Source: Arenicola marina | Lineage: Eukaryota; Annelida; Polychaeta; Arenicolidae | Length of the DNA: 64,000 bases | Direction: 5' to 3' | Assembly (NCBI GenBank): GCA_964019135.1 | Contig: OZ025258.1 | Coordinates: 32,544,186 to 32,608,185 of the forward strand | Shown: positions 10,801-18,796 of the stretch, piece after piece | How the letters are laid out: each line of letters starts with the position of its first letter | How positions within the stretch are numbered: the first letter of the stretch is position 1 | Program-made: the position numbers and the translations under genes | The notes under the pieces: model-generated | Seen by the model: only the letters and a program-made list of their open reading frames with translations | What the model was told of the DNA's origin: nothing | Database searches by the model: none

Positions 10801-13800
10801 TTTTAAAAAGTAAAAATTTTAGCGCTTACAAGCCTTTCAGATCTTATGAGCTCTTTCAGCCAGTCGCCTTCTTTGCACCATATCGGTACATATCTATGAG
10901 GCGCCATGAGGGTCCAAAGTCGATGTTGAATGCGTTCAATATTGAACGCGTAAGTGGCACTGACGCGTTCAATATCAAACGTGAAAGCCGCCTTACGCGT
11001 CTAATATTGAACGTGTCAGTGCCACTTACGCGTAAGTTGGCGTTCACGCACCCTGGCCTACGCGCAGGTAAGGCTGACTTACGCTTACAAATATAACATG
11101 GTCTATATCTTGTCTTCTAACACGCACGTTGACCCCCCTAAAGAAAAAAAAACTGTTTTCACCAAAAATGTCTTCGTTTGTCATACATTTTATGATTTAA
11201 ACCATACAAGTCTTCTTTGATGCAGCGAATTTACAATATGTAAGTCTAATATTATTCAATAAATAAATTTTCCCATCACTTGTTCCATAATTTGGATTTA
11301 CCTGCCCATCAACTTATCAACTTTAGGGTCAAATTTAGGGTCAACTTATCAACTTTAGGGTCTATAAAGTAAAAAGTTCGATTACGTGTGTGTGAGGCTT
11401 ATGGCATAATATACTTTTTTCTATTACGTGCCCCCCCCCCCCTTCTCCCCCCATCACAGCAATTGATGACGGTACGAACCTGAAAATAACAGCCGACATC
11501 GTTGCTTCGCTGATGTTTGAAGAATACAAAACATTGCACAGGCAACCCTCAAATTTTGACTTTACGTCACGAACGAATTGGGTGGCCATCTTTTTTCAAC
11601 GTAAATTGAAAGGATTTACCGATATATATTTAGCGGGGAAAATGAAAGCGTGATTCTGATTGGATGACCAGGTTACGCGTTAATCACCGTAACTTACGCT
11701 TCTGTCAGGGTGTGTGAAGGCTAGCTTACGCGCGTAAAAAGACTAACGCGTTCAATATTGAACTCGTAAGTGGGTTTTCACGTTCGATATTGCACGTGAA
11801 AGTCGACTTACGCGTTCGAACGCGTAAATGGCACTAACACGTTCAATACTGAACACGTAAGTCGCCTTTCACGTGCGATACTGAACGCGTAAGTCTCCCT
11901 TCACGTTGGATATTGAACGCGTTCAAACGTCGACTTTTGACCCTAATGGGGCCTCATACTTATCGGTATATCGTGGCCAAGAAACGGCACGCGCAGCTTG
12001 GCAACTAGGCAGCGAGGAGAGCCATTTAAATCGATAACCACAATTCATTTGTGTGTGACGTCATGTTTCGTTGTTCTATGCCATGTAACTATGGCAACGA
12101 TTGCTTATTGAAGAGGCAACAGGGTGGTTTGGGTCAGATTACAGGATTTTAGTGGCATTCAGATGCTATTGTAATATTAATTGTAATTATATTATTAATT
12201 GTCTCGCTCGCCAAGACTTTCGGTTTACTTATTTTGGGGACAACTTACGGCTGAGAAACTACCGTTTTTTTGCATTTCCTACGAAAACGAGCCATTATGA
12301 CGTCACAAGGATCTTCCCGTTGACAACGATGGCGCAACGCTTAAAACAGAAAACTTGCAAAGAAGGAAGAAATTTGCCTTTTAGTGATCATAAAGGGATA
12401 CGAAAACATCCAACTGGTCTTCTTTTACCTTCACCATGTGGTTTAATGACGCATCAGTGTGTTGTTACTGCATGCACTTGAAAATTTTGACAGCGGAATA
12501 GTTAATTAAGTCGATCACTTGCTCTCGCCAATTTGCTCATCGCGGAGGAACGCGACACTCTATGACGTCACTTCCCGATTGGAGAACTCGGGAGAGGCCG
12601 GATGCAACTCCAAATATTTTAACGTATACCTCCCATAGCCATGTTTAGTGACATGGGACTCATATTCTCCATTTAGAAATAAATCTGGAAAGAGATTGAC
12701 TTACAGCTGCCTATACTTCAACATGTGTTTGTTTGTCCCCAAAACTGAAGTCTCACAGCCCAATCGCGAGAACTGTATAGCCCTATAATGAGAGACCCCA
12801 TCTGAATATATATTTTTCAAATCGCACCGCCCCCCCCCCCCCTCCGCCCCCTCCCACCCAACTCCGACCCAATCCCAATTTCCTTCCCCCGTCTTAAATG
12901 AGAGGGGCTCATGTGGACTATAATTACGGCGGTTAAGACTGATGACGTAGGTGTTAATTATTTGCCCGTTCTGTCGTTTAAGGTGAGTAGAATTATTCGG
13001 GAAATAAGGACGGTGTTGGCTGCTCACATAGGACGGTGTTGATCTGATCCACGTCGTCACCGTTACACCCGTCGGAATCACAGTAGGTCATACACTTGGT
13101 GTTGGTAGAGTCTGTACACGTGGGACCTCCATTGATGTCAGTAGCGGTTTTAGAGCCAATGCAACCTTTCTTTACCATGACGCTGGAAAGTAATCGTCGC
13201 ACATGTATGTCAAGGTCACAACGGTAAGGAAAAACGGCGTACTGGGTAATTTTCGTCAACAATTGCATTATATTGATATGCAAAACGCTTATATTTGAAC
13301 ACTGATTGTTTTCACCTATACCCATAACCCCCTCCCCCCCCTCCAACCCCCACCCTCGGCCCCCGCCTTGCCATCACACAGAAAAATGTTTGCATATTTA
13401 TATATTACACATTAACACATGGCGGTATAGGGGGTCGGCGTCATTCGATGTCGACACAAGATGCTGAGTACTTGTGACCAGTTCCCCTTTCCTCTCCCTC
13501 GACCGAAAGACCCACTTGACGACGGTCTGGCAGATATGTGGAGGTCACAACCTACCCATTGGTGAGACATTGACGACGGTCTGGCAAGTATGTTGAGGTC
13601 ACAACTTACCCATTGGTGAGACACTTGACGACAGTCTGGCAGATATGTTGAGGTCACAACCTACCCATTGGTGAGACACTTGACGACGGTCTGGCAGATA
13701 TGTTGAGGTCACAACCTACCCATTGGTGAGACACTTGACGACGGTCTGGCAGATATGTTGAAGCCACAACCTACCCATTGGTGCGACACCGGACGACGGT

Positions 13801-16023
13801 CTGGCAGACCTGGCTGGAGCGACACTGACTCGTCTTCCCGTGTGCCAGGCAGAGAGCCTCGCTATCGGAATCGGAGCACTCGTGACACGTGGGTCCTGTC
13901 AATCAATCAGAAAGAAGTCGCATTGAGTCGTGATACAATGGAGCATGTCAGCTCTCGCGGGTTCAACTTCCGGCCTGGCAGGTTGTAGACAAATAAACGA
14001 ACACGTGTTTTCTGTTCTCTGCGCAGTTTAACTAGTTTCAACTCGCTGGACTCTGCAGTCTGCTCTTATTCGGTTCCTCCAACATAAATCTTGAAGATCA
14101 TATTAAATTATTTAAAGCAGTACAAACTTTTATTTCTGGAATAGGCCGATTCATCTAAGGAATGCTGTCTATTTCATTTTCAGTGTTGTATGCCACTCAA
14201 TCTTTGTCACTGTATTGAATTTGAACTTTCTGTATATTTGATCAACTGTACTTGTTAATGACTTAACCTCAACTCCACCACTATAATTTTATTACATGTT
14301 GAGGTGGCCGTTGATATGTGTATTTGCTATCGGTAATCTCGTTAAATAAATAAAGTTTATACAAAAAAAGGCTTTAACTCGTACCCTGCGTAACTATGGA
14401 TACCAAGCGCAGAGGGCTGCCATATTACTGGTGACATAGGACGTGGAACCACGCGAGCTAGGGGTGGGTCACAATTTGTCTTACGTGCGACTTAAATAAA
14501 GTTAACTTATTAGTGTCAATATATTCGTAGATGATACTTTGGGCTTGTGTAGCATTTCTAAGTTAAATTGGGGATGCCAACTTACTATTCAATAAATGTA
14601 TACATTTGTTTGCTTCGGTCATACCTCAGTTAAATTGGTCCTGAAATATTTGCTAGCATGAATAGATAATATATGCTTTCTCTATATGGGAACGTCGAAA
14701 TTAAGCCTTAAGTTATAAGAAACAGAAGTTGTTTTCTTTTTCAACTGGAAACTTGTGTTGATCAACAATAATAATTCTATCAAGAATTTGCAAATGTAAT
14801 ATACAGAATGAATATTAATTTAGTGCATCATCTTTATTGTTCGCTACTTCTTGTTCATACGTTGCATGACAAATTTCTACTAGTCACACAACATATCTTT
14901 TTCATAGTTCATCTTCATAACATGTCTTTTTTAAGGTTGTCGAACTTAATTTTGATTAAATTGTACCTTTTTGTGCTACTTTTGTCCTGGCGTCTAATCA
15001 TGTGAACTATGTATAATAATAAAACCACTAACTATTACAATATCGATACCAATTAACCCACAAGGAAGCCAGTAATATTAGGAAATTATGGCAGGTTTAT
15101 ATATAGAGATACGTTCTTTTAGCCATCATAAACATCACAAAAAACAATAAAGGTATCATCATATATCTCTGTTATGTCAATGACGTCTCTTCTCCTACAA
15201 TGAACTACAATTGTGACAAAGGCATGTTCCCGTGTTAATGAATCCTGTGTGCCGTACTAAATAAATGTGTGTCATAATTACTGTTTTTAAACTTGTTTTT
15301 GTGACTTTTAAAATAAAATTTGACATTACGGTTTAATATATCACCAACTCTATTCTACATTAAGTTCACCCTTGGTGAACGTGTAACAACTGTTTTATTT
15401 AAATGGTGCTTTTTAGGGTTTTGATGCAGTCTGTTTCATTCATCTTCTTCATTTAGTCATAGATATGTTAATTGACCTTTTCAGCTGCATTGTGCTGATG
15501 ACTGGATTTATAATTAACGCTGCATGACCCTTTAATGATAATTACATTTCCTTTTTAGGTTGTCTGTCTAAGTGTTGATCAAAAAATGTAACTTCTACAG
15601 GTCGAGACCTAAACATTCATCGGTTTGGATAATGTATCCGGCATTACTGTGGTATATTGAGCTACTCGTTGGTGGGTACAATAAGTGCGTCAGCCTTGCA
15701 GTAGAAACAGGAAACGACCTGAGTGATAAACGTTGCACTATTGTCCCCAATCCAGCTTCGGAGGAGGTACCTAACATTTATTGTTGGGACTGTTGGAAAC
15801 CTATTCTACTACAATCGCAACAGAAAAAAGATACACTGTTTCGGTCGACATCGTTCACGAACAACGTTTATATCTCAATATTTGCACCCTCACATATCCT
15901 CCTCATCCTATTGCACCTCCTAGGTGTAATATGCCAGAGAGAGCAATTTTAGTTTAACTTACCGGCAGCAAACACGCTGTTCGCTATCAGCAGTAAGCCG
16001 ATCGCCAAAGTCCACGTGGTCAT
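1687..16023 (-). CDS. Gene 2: multi-domain Ly6/uPAR-like secreted protein, 5' part (exon model)
   Basis: Joined exons on the minus strand: signal 15963-16023; domain 1 13775-13895 and 13028-13182; linker 6887-6907; domain 2 6564-6684 and 6064-6212; linker 5628-5642; domain 3 5188-5305 and 4648-4802; linker 2649-2669; domain 3' 2227-2344 and 1687-1841. The model then runs off the left edge. All junctions have GT/AG sites and compatible phases, and the reading frame is open throughout. Each domain has 12 Cys, the last supplied by the following linker. From family knowledge, Ly6/uPAR domains are extracellular disulphide-rich three-finger modules; ligand and anchoring cannot be told here. The exon order parallels gene 1 at 45-57 kb, and some introns are also similar. 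The LINE and a foldback element lie in the intron between domains 1 and 2. An alternative is several one-domain genes, but three of the five linker positions upstream of a possible start lack an in-frame ATG. Confidence 0.7.
2227..2344 (-). CDS. Domain 3' first-half exon of gene 2
   Basis: 118-nt exon, phase 1 to 2, between TTTTTTCAG and GTAAGCGC. It encodes IKCRSCKDAPDEATC and then QCNPSQVC...RC, the first six Cys of the domain. It differs from its duplicate at 5188-5305 at several residues, in contrast to the identical second-half exons. Confidence 0.85.
2649..2669 (-). CDS. 21-nt linker microexon before domain 3'
   Basis: Flanked by CTTTGCAG and GTGAGTC, phase 1-1. It reads x-C-P-Q-Q-P-P-G, giving the closing Cys of the preceding domain. 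No in-frame ATG precedes it: the hydrophobic-looking upstream ORF that starts near 2773 enters in the wrong frame. This argues for a microexon rather than a signal-peptide exon. Confidence 0.65.
2957..4070. repeat. 43-bp minisatellite, orphan exon/donor array, copy 2
   Basis: Same 43-bp unit as at 1-1110, including short variants and the same internal landmarks (a GATAACACAGAG unit, AAAGTAGCTC units). It sits in the intron between domain-3 exon 4648-4802 and linker 2649-2669. The minus strand of each unit carries GCCATGCTCT|GTGAGTTAC. Its neighbouring exon is not the exon it derives from. Confidence 0.95.
4648..4802 (-). CDS. Domain 3 second-half exon of gene 2
   Basis: 155-nt exon, phase 2 to 1, acceptor TTTCAG, donor GTGAGTTG. 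The translation is identical to 1687-1841 (KKGCVG, KCAYYC, CDSEGCN). The same type occurs in gene 1 at 50831-50985. Confidence 0.87.
5188..5305 (-). CDS. Domain 3 first-half exon of gene 2
   Basis: 118-nt exon, phase 1 to 2, acceptor TTCCAG, donor GTAAGCGC. It encodes ISCRSCTDAPDEATC, then QCNPKQVC and IRC. It is closest to exon 51399-51516 of gene 1. Confidence 0.86.
5628..5642 (-). CDS. 15-nt linker microexon before domain 3
   Basis: The shortest linker: TTCACAG|15 nt|GTGAGTC, phase 1-1, reading x-C-A-K-P-V. It is two codons shorter than the other linkers. An in-frame ATG at 5727 gives a 33-codon hydrophobic reading, so an alternative signal-peptide start cannot be excluded. The related sites at 2.7 and 51.9 kb do not keep that frame. 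Confidence 0.6.
6064..6212 (-). CDS. Domain 2 second-half exon of gene 2
   Basis: 149-nt exon, phase 2 to 1. It encodes ISKGCVGEGP, then VTCDSSDNKKC and CDSDGCNDD, and ends with CTCT|GTGAGTTACC. This is the same exon end that is multiplied in the 43-bp arrays. Here it is a single copy with only about half a unit of array-like sequence (CTGACAGG at 6039) beyond the donor. Confidence 0.85.
6564..6684 (-). CDS. Domain 2 first-half exon of gene 2
   Basis: 121-nt exon between TTTTCAG and GTAAATAG, phase 1 to 2. It encodes PKCRSCDASADEGTC, then QCKDYQVC and RC. The donor is weaker (GTAAAT) than in the paralogous exon 54471-54588. Confidence 0.84.
6887..6907 (-). CDS. 21-nt linker microexon before domain 2
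   Basis: TTCTTGCAG|21 nt|GTGAGTTC, phase 1-1, reading x-C-A-V-K-D-V-G; the 54.8-kb paralogue reads x-C-P-V-K-D-V-G. In both, the pyrimidine tract upstream also happens to read as Met-Met plus Leu/Phe codons, so a signal-peptide exon (ATG at 6944) is a possible alternative. Confidence 0.62.
7717..9309 (+). pseudogene. LINE endonuclease and N-terminal RT part
   Basis: 530 codons. Residues from about 25 carry apurinic-endonuclease-like motifs: ALSETWF, GGGVSLFVKEG, GVIYRPP, LTGDFNINLL and TDHFPIFY. The C-terminal third holds the RT lead-in, with GSLKNSSSGWDSLTAKTIK, ARVIPIFKGG and NYRPISILP. The frame breaks just after ILPTFS and meets a stop at 9307-9309. The first EN strand (usual N-x-R-S region) is missing. 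The product would lack RT catalytic motifs. Confidence 0.9.
9309..10562 (+). pseudogene. LINE reverse transcriptase, catalytic and C-terminal part
   Basis: 417 codons from an ATG that is simply the first Met after the frameshift; coding similarity begins slightly upstream (FFEQLMY). RT motif A is LDFSKAFDTV, motif B CGVPQGSTLGPLLFLIYIND and motif C FADDSNFF. A following thumb/connection region contains TKFMIF and KFLGVQLD. The catalytic Asp residues are intact, so the element decayed recently or the frameshift is an assembly error. Confidence 0.9.
10877..11990. mobile_element. Foldback element with sub-repeated terminal inverted repeats
   Basis: The outer ends are inverted copies: left ATCGG...TATGAGGCGCC...AGGGTCC AAAGTCGA against right TCGACTTTTGACCCTAATGG...CCTCATACTTATCGG. 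Inside both ends lie several copies of a palindromic motif, CGTTCAATATTGAACG, joined by CGCGTAAGTGGCAC-like spacers. The 0.6-kb centre (11.1-11.66 kb) has no recognisable coding sequence. This resembles non-autonomous foldback DNA transposons; no transposase is seen. Confidence 0.7.
11990..12990. other. Intron sequence, no supported gene
   Basis: It holds a 126-codon plus-strand ORF at 12101-12481 without recognisable motifs, a poly-C run near 12827-12842 and AT-rich sequence. I see nothing else. Confidence 0.5.
13028..13182 (-). CDS. Domain 1 second-half exon of gene 2
   Basis: 155-nt exon, acceptor TTTCCAG, donor GTGAGCAG, phase 2 to 1. It encodes VKKGCIG, then INGGPTC, NTKCMTYC and CDSDGCN. 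INGGPTCTD is shared only with the domain-1 exon of gene 1 (55378-55532), tying the two genes together position by position. Confidence 0.86.
13497..13774. repeat. 55-bp minisatellite made of exon end plus 5' splice donor
   Basis: About five units (54-55 bp) directly abut exon 13775-13895. On the minus strand each unit holds CTGCCAGACCGTCGT... ending CACCAATGG|GTAGGTTG, i.e. about 35 nt of the exon's 3' end plus its donor. Donors start at 13555 (GTAGGT), 13609 (GTAAGT), 13664, 13719 and 13774. Each unit also has an acceptor-like TATCTGCCAG. Copies are less conserved away from the exon. Confidence 0.92.
13775..13895 (-). CDS. Domain 1 first-half exon of gene 2
   Basis: 121-nt exon between GATTGACAG and GTAGGTTG, phase 1 to 2. 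It encodes PTCHECSDSDSEALC, QCRSSQVC and VVRC. Its last 35 nt are repeated in the adjacent array, so the exact donor used is not certain. The donor chosen keeps phase with exon 13028-13182; any later donor would read into TAG at once. Confidence 0.84.
13990..15950. other. AT-rich intron 1 of gene 2
   Basis: No supported exon. The stretch around 15770-15960 resembles 56780-57030 in gene 1 (shared GGTCGACATCGTT), so it is a conserved intron of the paralogue pair. Confidence 0.6.
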
Positions 16024-16044
16024 TCTGGTGAATGAAGGTCTCAC
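15963..16044 (-). CDS. Signal-peptide exon of gene 2
   Basis: Coding part 15963-16023, 20 codons plus one base: MTTWTLAIGLLLIANS, then VFAAG, a typical secretory signal with a probable cut after Ala. The start is the first ATG after an acceptor CTCCACAG at 16045; a 21-nt 5' leader precedes it. Donor GTAAGTTAA. It joins exon 13775-13895 in phase 1 to give AAGPTC. Confidence 0.85.
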
Positions 16045-16150
16045 CTGTGGAGGAAACAACAGATAGGCAGTCATTTATGTTAAGCGTACTTCTTGCGGTA
16101 AATTCTCGGTTAGATGCCATGCAGGAGGTATATTGTGAGACAGCACTTAC

Positions 16151-16340
16151 CAGTAATATGTCTATACTTGTGAGGTTCGACCTTCGAGTGCAAGCAGCGT
16201 CCTGTGGTGTGCTCCCCCGGCGCCAAACGAGCCTTTATGGACCGCGCGGTGCTTCCATATGCCGCCTCAATGTCGTAATAATAAACGGGCGAAAAAGACG
16301 ATGTCTATAACCCGTGCTTGGATGGTAATTGAAATTGCCT
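16151..16340 (-). promoter_or_regulatory. Promoter and 5'UTR exon of gene 2
   Basis: About 190 bp nearly match 57413-57600. The proximal part ends with a donor (ATTACTG|GTAAGTGC at 16150), so it is a non-coding first exon. A TATA-like CATAAAGG lies at 16232-16239 on the minus strand, about 80 bp above the donor, placing the start near 16205. Flanking sequence diverges sharply, so the block is under constraint or converted. Confidence 0.7.
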
Positions 16341-16344
16341 GCAT

Positions 16345-17835
16345 TGCATATATGTGCCATATGTGACGGAGTGTTCCAGTGTGTTGCAGCTAAAGCGCCG
16401 CAAAAACATTAGGTATCGTAAACTGTTATAACTGATGGGGAAATATTGATAAGATGAGAAGATAATGGCTTTTCCATTACGTGCGGCTACAAAGCCATCC
16501 CGAACCATCGAACAAGACGCCAAACTCATAAAAAAACTATATTTACTATCGTATTATATGATATCATATTATATTAATGGTGCACCAGTTATGAAGCAAT
16601 CGACAAATGTTAAAAACATATCACTTAATGGAAGAAAGTTATGAACCTCACAACGCAGCAGGGATCCAACCTACATAAAACGAGCATTATGCATCATTGT
16701 GCTGCCAATTCTGTACCTGAGTACAATATAAATATAATTATATATACTATAACGTTCATTTCTTACGTTACTTTTCGTTAATTTTACGTTGGAACCCTTG
16801 GTCGTCGTACGGCTCACAACGGTTTTTGAATAGATGAATATCGTAATTTGTGATTAACCGCTGACAGTGGTATACGTGGCAATAATTATATATAGATACT
16901 TTATTTACAAGCGACGAGATGAACCGTTCTAAACAAGATACCTTAAAGCCATATACCGGATGAATAGCTTCACCCATGGAGATGAGCCCGTTTTAAAAAT
17001 TAGGTGATATTCGAACTCCTATTTGTGCTGCTTGAATGACGACTTTAACATATCTCCATATGGCAAAAATATTGACTGCTGTCATCGCCTATTTGTTATT
17101 ATATAAGGGGTTACGCCAATATCTAATCTATAGTGTTACATAGGGTATAGGGTTGTACAACATAGACGCCACCATCTTCCTTTACACAGTTTATTGAACA
17201 TGAGCAATGTATGATGTTCTCGCACTCTGTTGTCTGTGGCTAATGTTGACACCAATTCCGGGAAAAATCCATCCCGCGTGTCAGCTATTGAGATTTTATC
17301 ATATTTTGTTACAGTTTGACAAATTGGTTTATGTGGCGAAATTTGGAGGCTTTAAAGCTGAAACTTTAGATCCATTTTAGTTTTCCAATCGTGCCTTGTT
17401 TTGCTGCCGCCATTCACGTTACATGCAGATCTTGTCACTCAATGGTTATCGCGGTATCAATGCGCGTAACTGATATTTACATAAATAGTTCCAACAAACC
17501 CACCGAACTTAATAGCTATAGACCTGAATCATATGAACTCCAACTATAGAAATACAGCCACAATTTACAAAAACTAAAGGTTCATTTAACAAATAGATAC
17601 CATTATGCCTAAAACAATATGTTCGTTAGACCTATCTCCGCCGCAGAGGCGTAATCACTTTGACGACGTCATATCTCAAAGGAAACACGTCGCGCGCAAC
17701 ACTTAGTTACTGGTGCTATTGAGCGCCACTGTTATGATTTCGACCAAATATTTAGGTGCAGTTGTGAGTATCATTGTCATCGTTAGATCTCCGTGTTGAC
17801 TTAATGGCGACGTTTGAAGTTCTATTCGAGCGAGA
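16345..17835. other. Intergenic, no supported gene
   Basis: AT-rich sequence upstream of gene 2. I see no exon of the Ly6 type, no RNA gene and no tandem array. Confidence 0.5.
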
Positions 17836-17840
17836 AAATA

Positions 17841-17980
17841 CATATGGCATTGCTTCTCGTGCGAGATGGGTTTATCTCAGCACGCATCTCCGAAATCCTG
17901 CCTTCGCCTAAAGGCTCAGGCAGGATTTTGGAGACTTGTGCTGAGATAAACCCATCTCGCACTCGACGCAATGCCATATG
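17841..17980. mobile_element. 140-bp near-perfect hairpin (foldback MITE)
   Basis: It begins CATATGGCATTGC and ends with the complement GCAATGCCATATG. Arms of about 65 bp pair with few mismatches (GCGAGATGGGTTTATCTCAG with CTGAGATAAACCCATCTCGC, then CCTGCCT with AGGCAGG) around a loop near TAAAGG. There is no coding content. It may be a foldback transposon or a structured locus. Confidence 0.8.
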
Positions 17981-18067
17981 CATATCATAAGCAACAAACG
18001 CAAAGATATCGTGATGGCGTCAAAGGTCATCTATTGCTGTTCGGTCGCCTTGTGCTGTCATAACTTA

Positions 18068-18685
18068 TTATTGTAGTAATGCCACACAGATGTGATATGT
18101 GATGTGATACACATATATATAATGAAATATATCATGATCAACATGCATTATTAAGTCACCAGCCAACAAATTCCCACCACTATCACACTGATAGTAAGTC
18201 TTACTATAGAGAAGCCCCCCCCCCGGTGCCCACACACAGTTGCAGTTGGTGTCATGGCGCCGGATTATCGAAGTAAAATAATTATGTATGCATATGTTTG
18301 CATTTAGTTCTGCAGAAAAACATTCCGGCACAGCAATGCACCTGGTGATAAGTAATTACGTTTCAGGCATTATTTATCTCAAGAACCAGGGAGAAAGAAC
18401 GTCAAATGCACGATGAAATGGTGATCTAAAGGCAGCGCCTTCGCCCTCAGCTGGATGTCTGCACCTGACAGATGCACGTAGCTACCGCCCCGCGGTCGCT
18501 ATCCTTACCCAGAAAACATAACATTCGCTCTGCGGTGTTGCATCGCTCACTTGATAACGTCGAACGCGCTAACCGTCACATACAAACGTCAGGTCTTCCA
18601 ATAAACAAATGATTAATTTATCTGTTTACTCTCCGTTAAAGCGAAAGAAATAAAATACTTTGCAACAGCCGGTATCTCGATGATA
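18068..18685. other. Unique flank of the 22-bp satellite
   Basis: No supported gene. A C-run occurs near 18216 and otherwise the sequence is unremarkable. Confidence 0.45.
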
Positions 18686-18796
18686 TAATCCATCCTCTCC
18701 CTCCAGTTAGCCTTGTCTCTCTAGCCACTTAGCCTTGTCCTTCTCGCCACTTAGCCTTGTCCCGCTCTTCAGTTAGCCGTTGTCCCTCTCGCCACT
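18686..18796 (-). repeat. Inverted starter units of the 22-bp satellite
   Basis: About five degenerate 22-bp units (CCACTTAGCCTTGTCC type) are the reverse complement of the main satellite unit. They meet the main array at 18797 in a head-to-head palindrome (TTGTCCCTCTCGCCACTTGA against GAGGGACAAGG). The array therefore has an inversion point at its left edge. Confidence 0.85.

Larger units (their letters stand above)
7717..10830 (+). mobile_element. 5'-truncated non-LTR retrotransposon (Jockey/CR1-like group)
   Basis: It carries an endonuclease remnant and a reverse transcriptase in one direction, followed by a short 3'UTR with AATAAA near 10783 and an A-rich end. It lacks a 5' ORF1 and the first endonuclease motifs, so it is 5'-truncated as expected for target-primed insertion. 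A frameshift separates the two coding parts. It lies antisense in an intron of gene 2. The clade call rests on motif style only. Confidence 0.9.

Noticed and set aside
12101-12481. 126-codon plus-strand ORF
   Set aside because: No recognisable motif, no splice context and opposite to the surrounding gene; probably chance or decayed transposon sequence.
15572-15952. 126-codon plus-strand ORF
   Set aside because: Lies in a conserved intron of the gene 1/gene 2 pair; its counterpart in gene 1 does not keep the frame.
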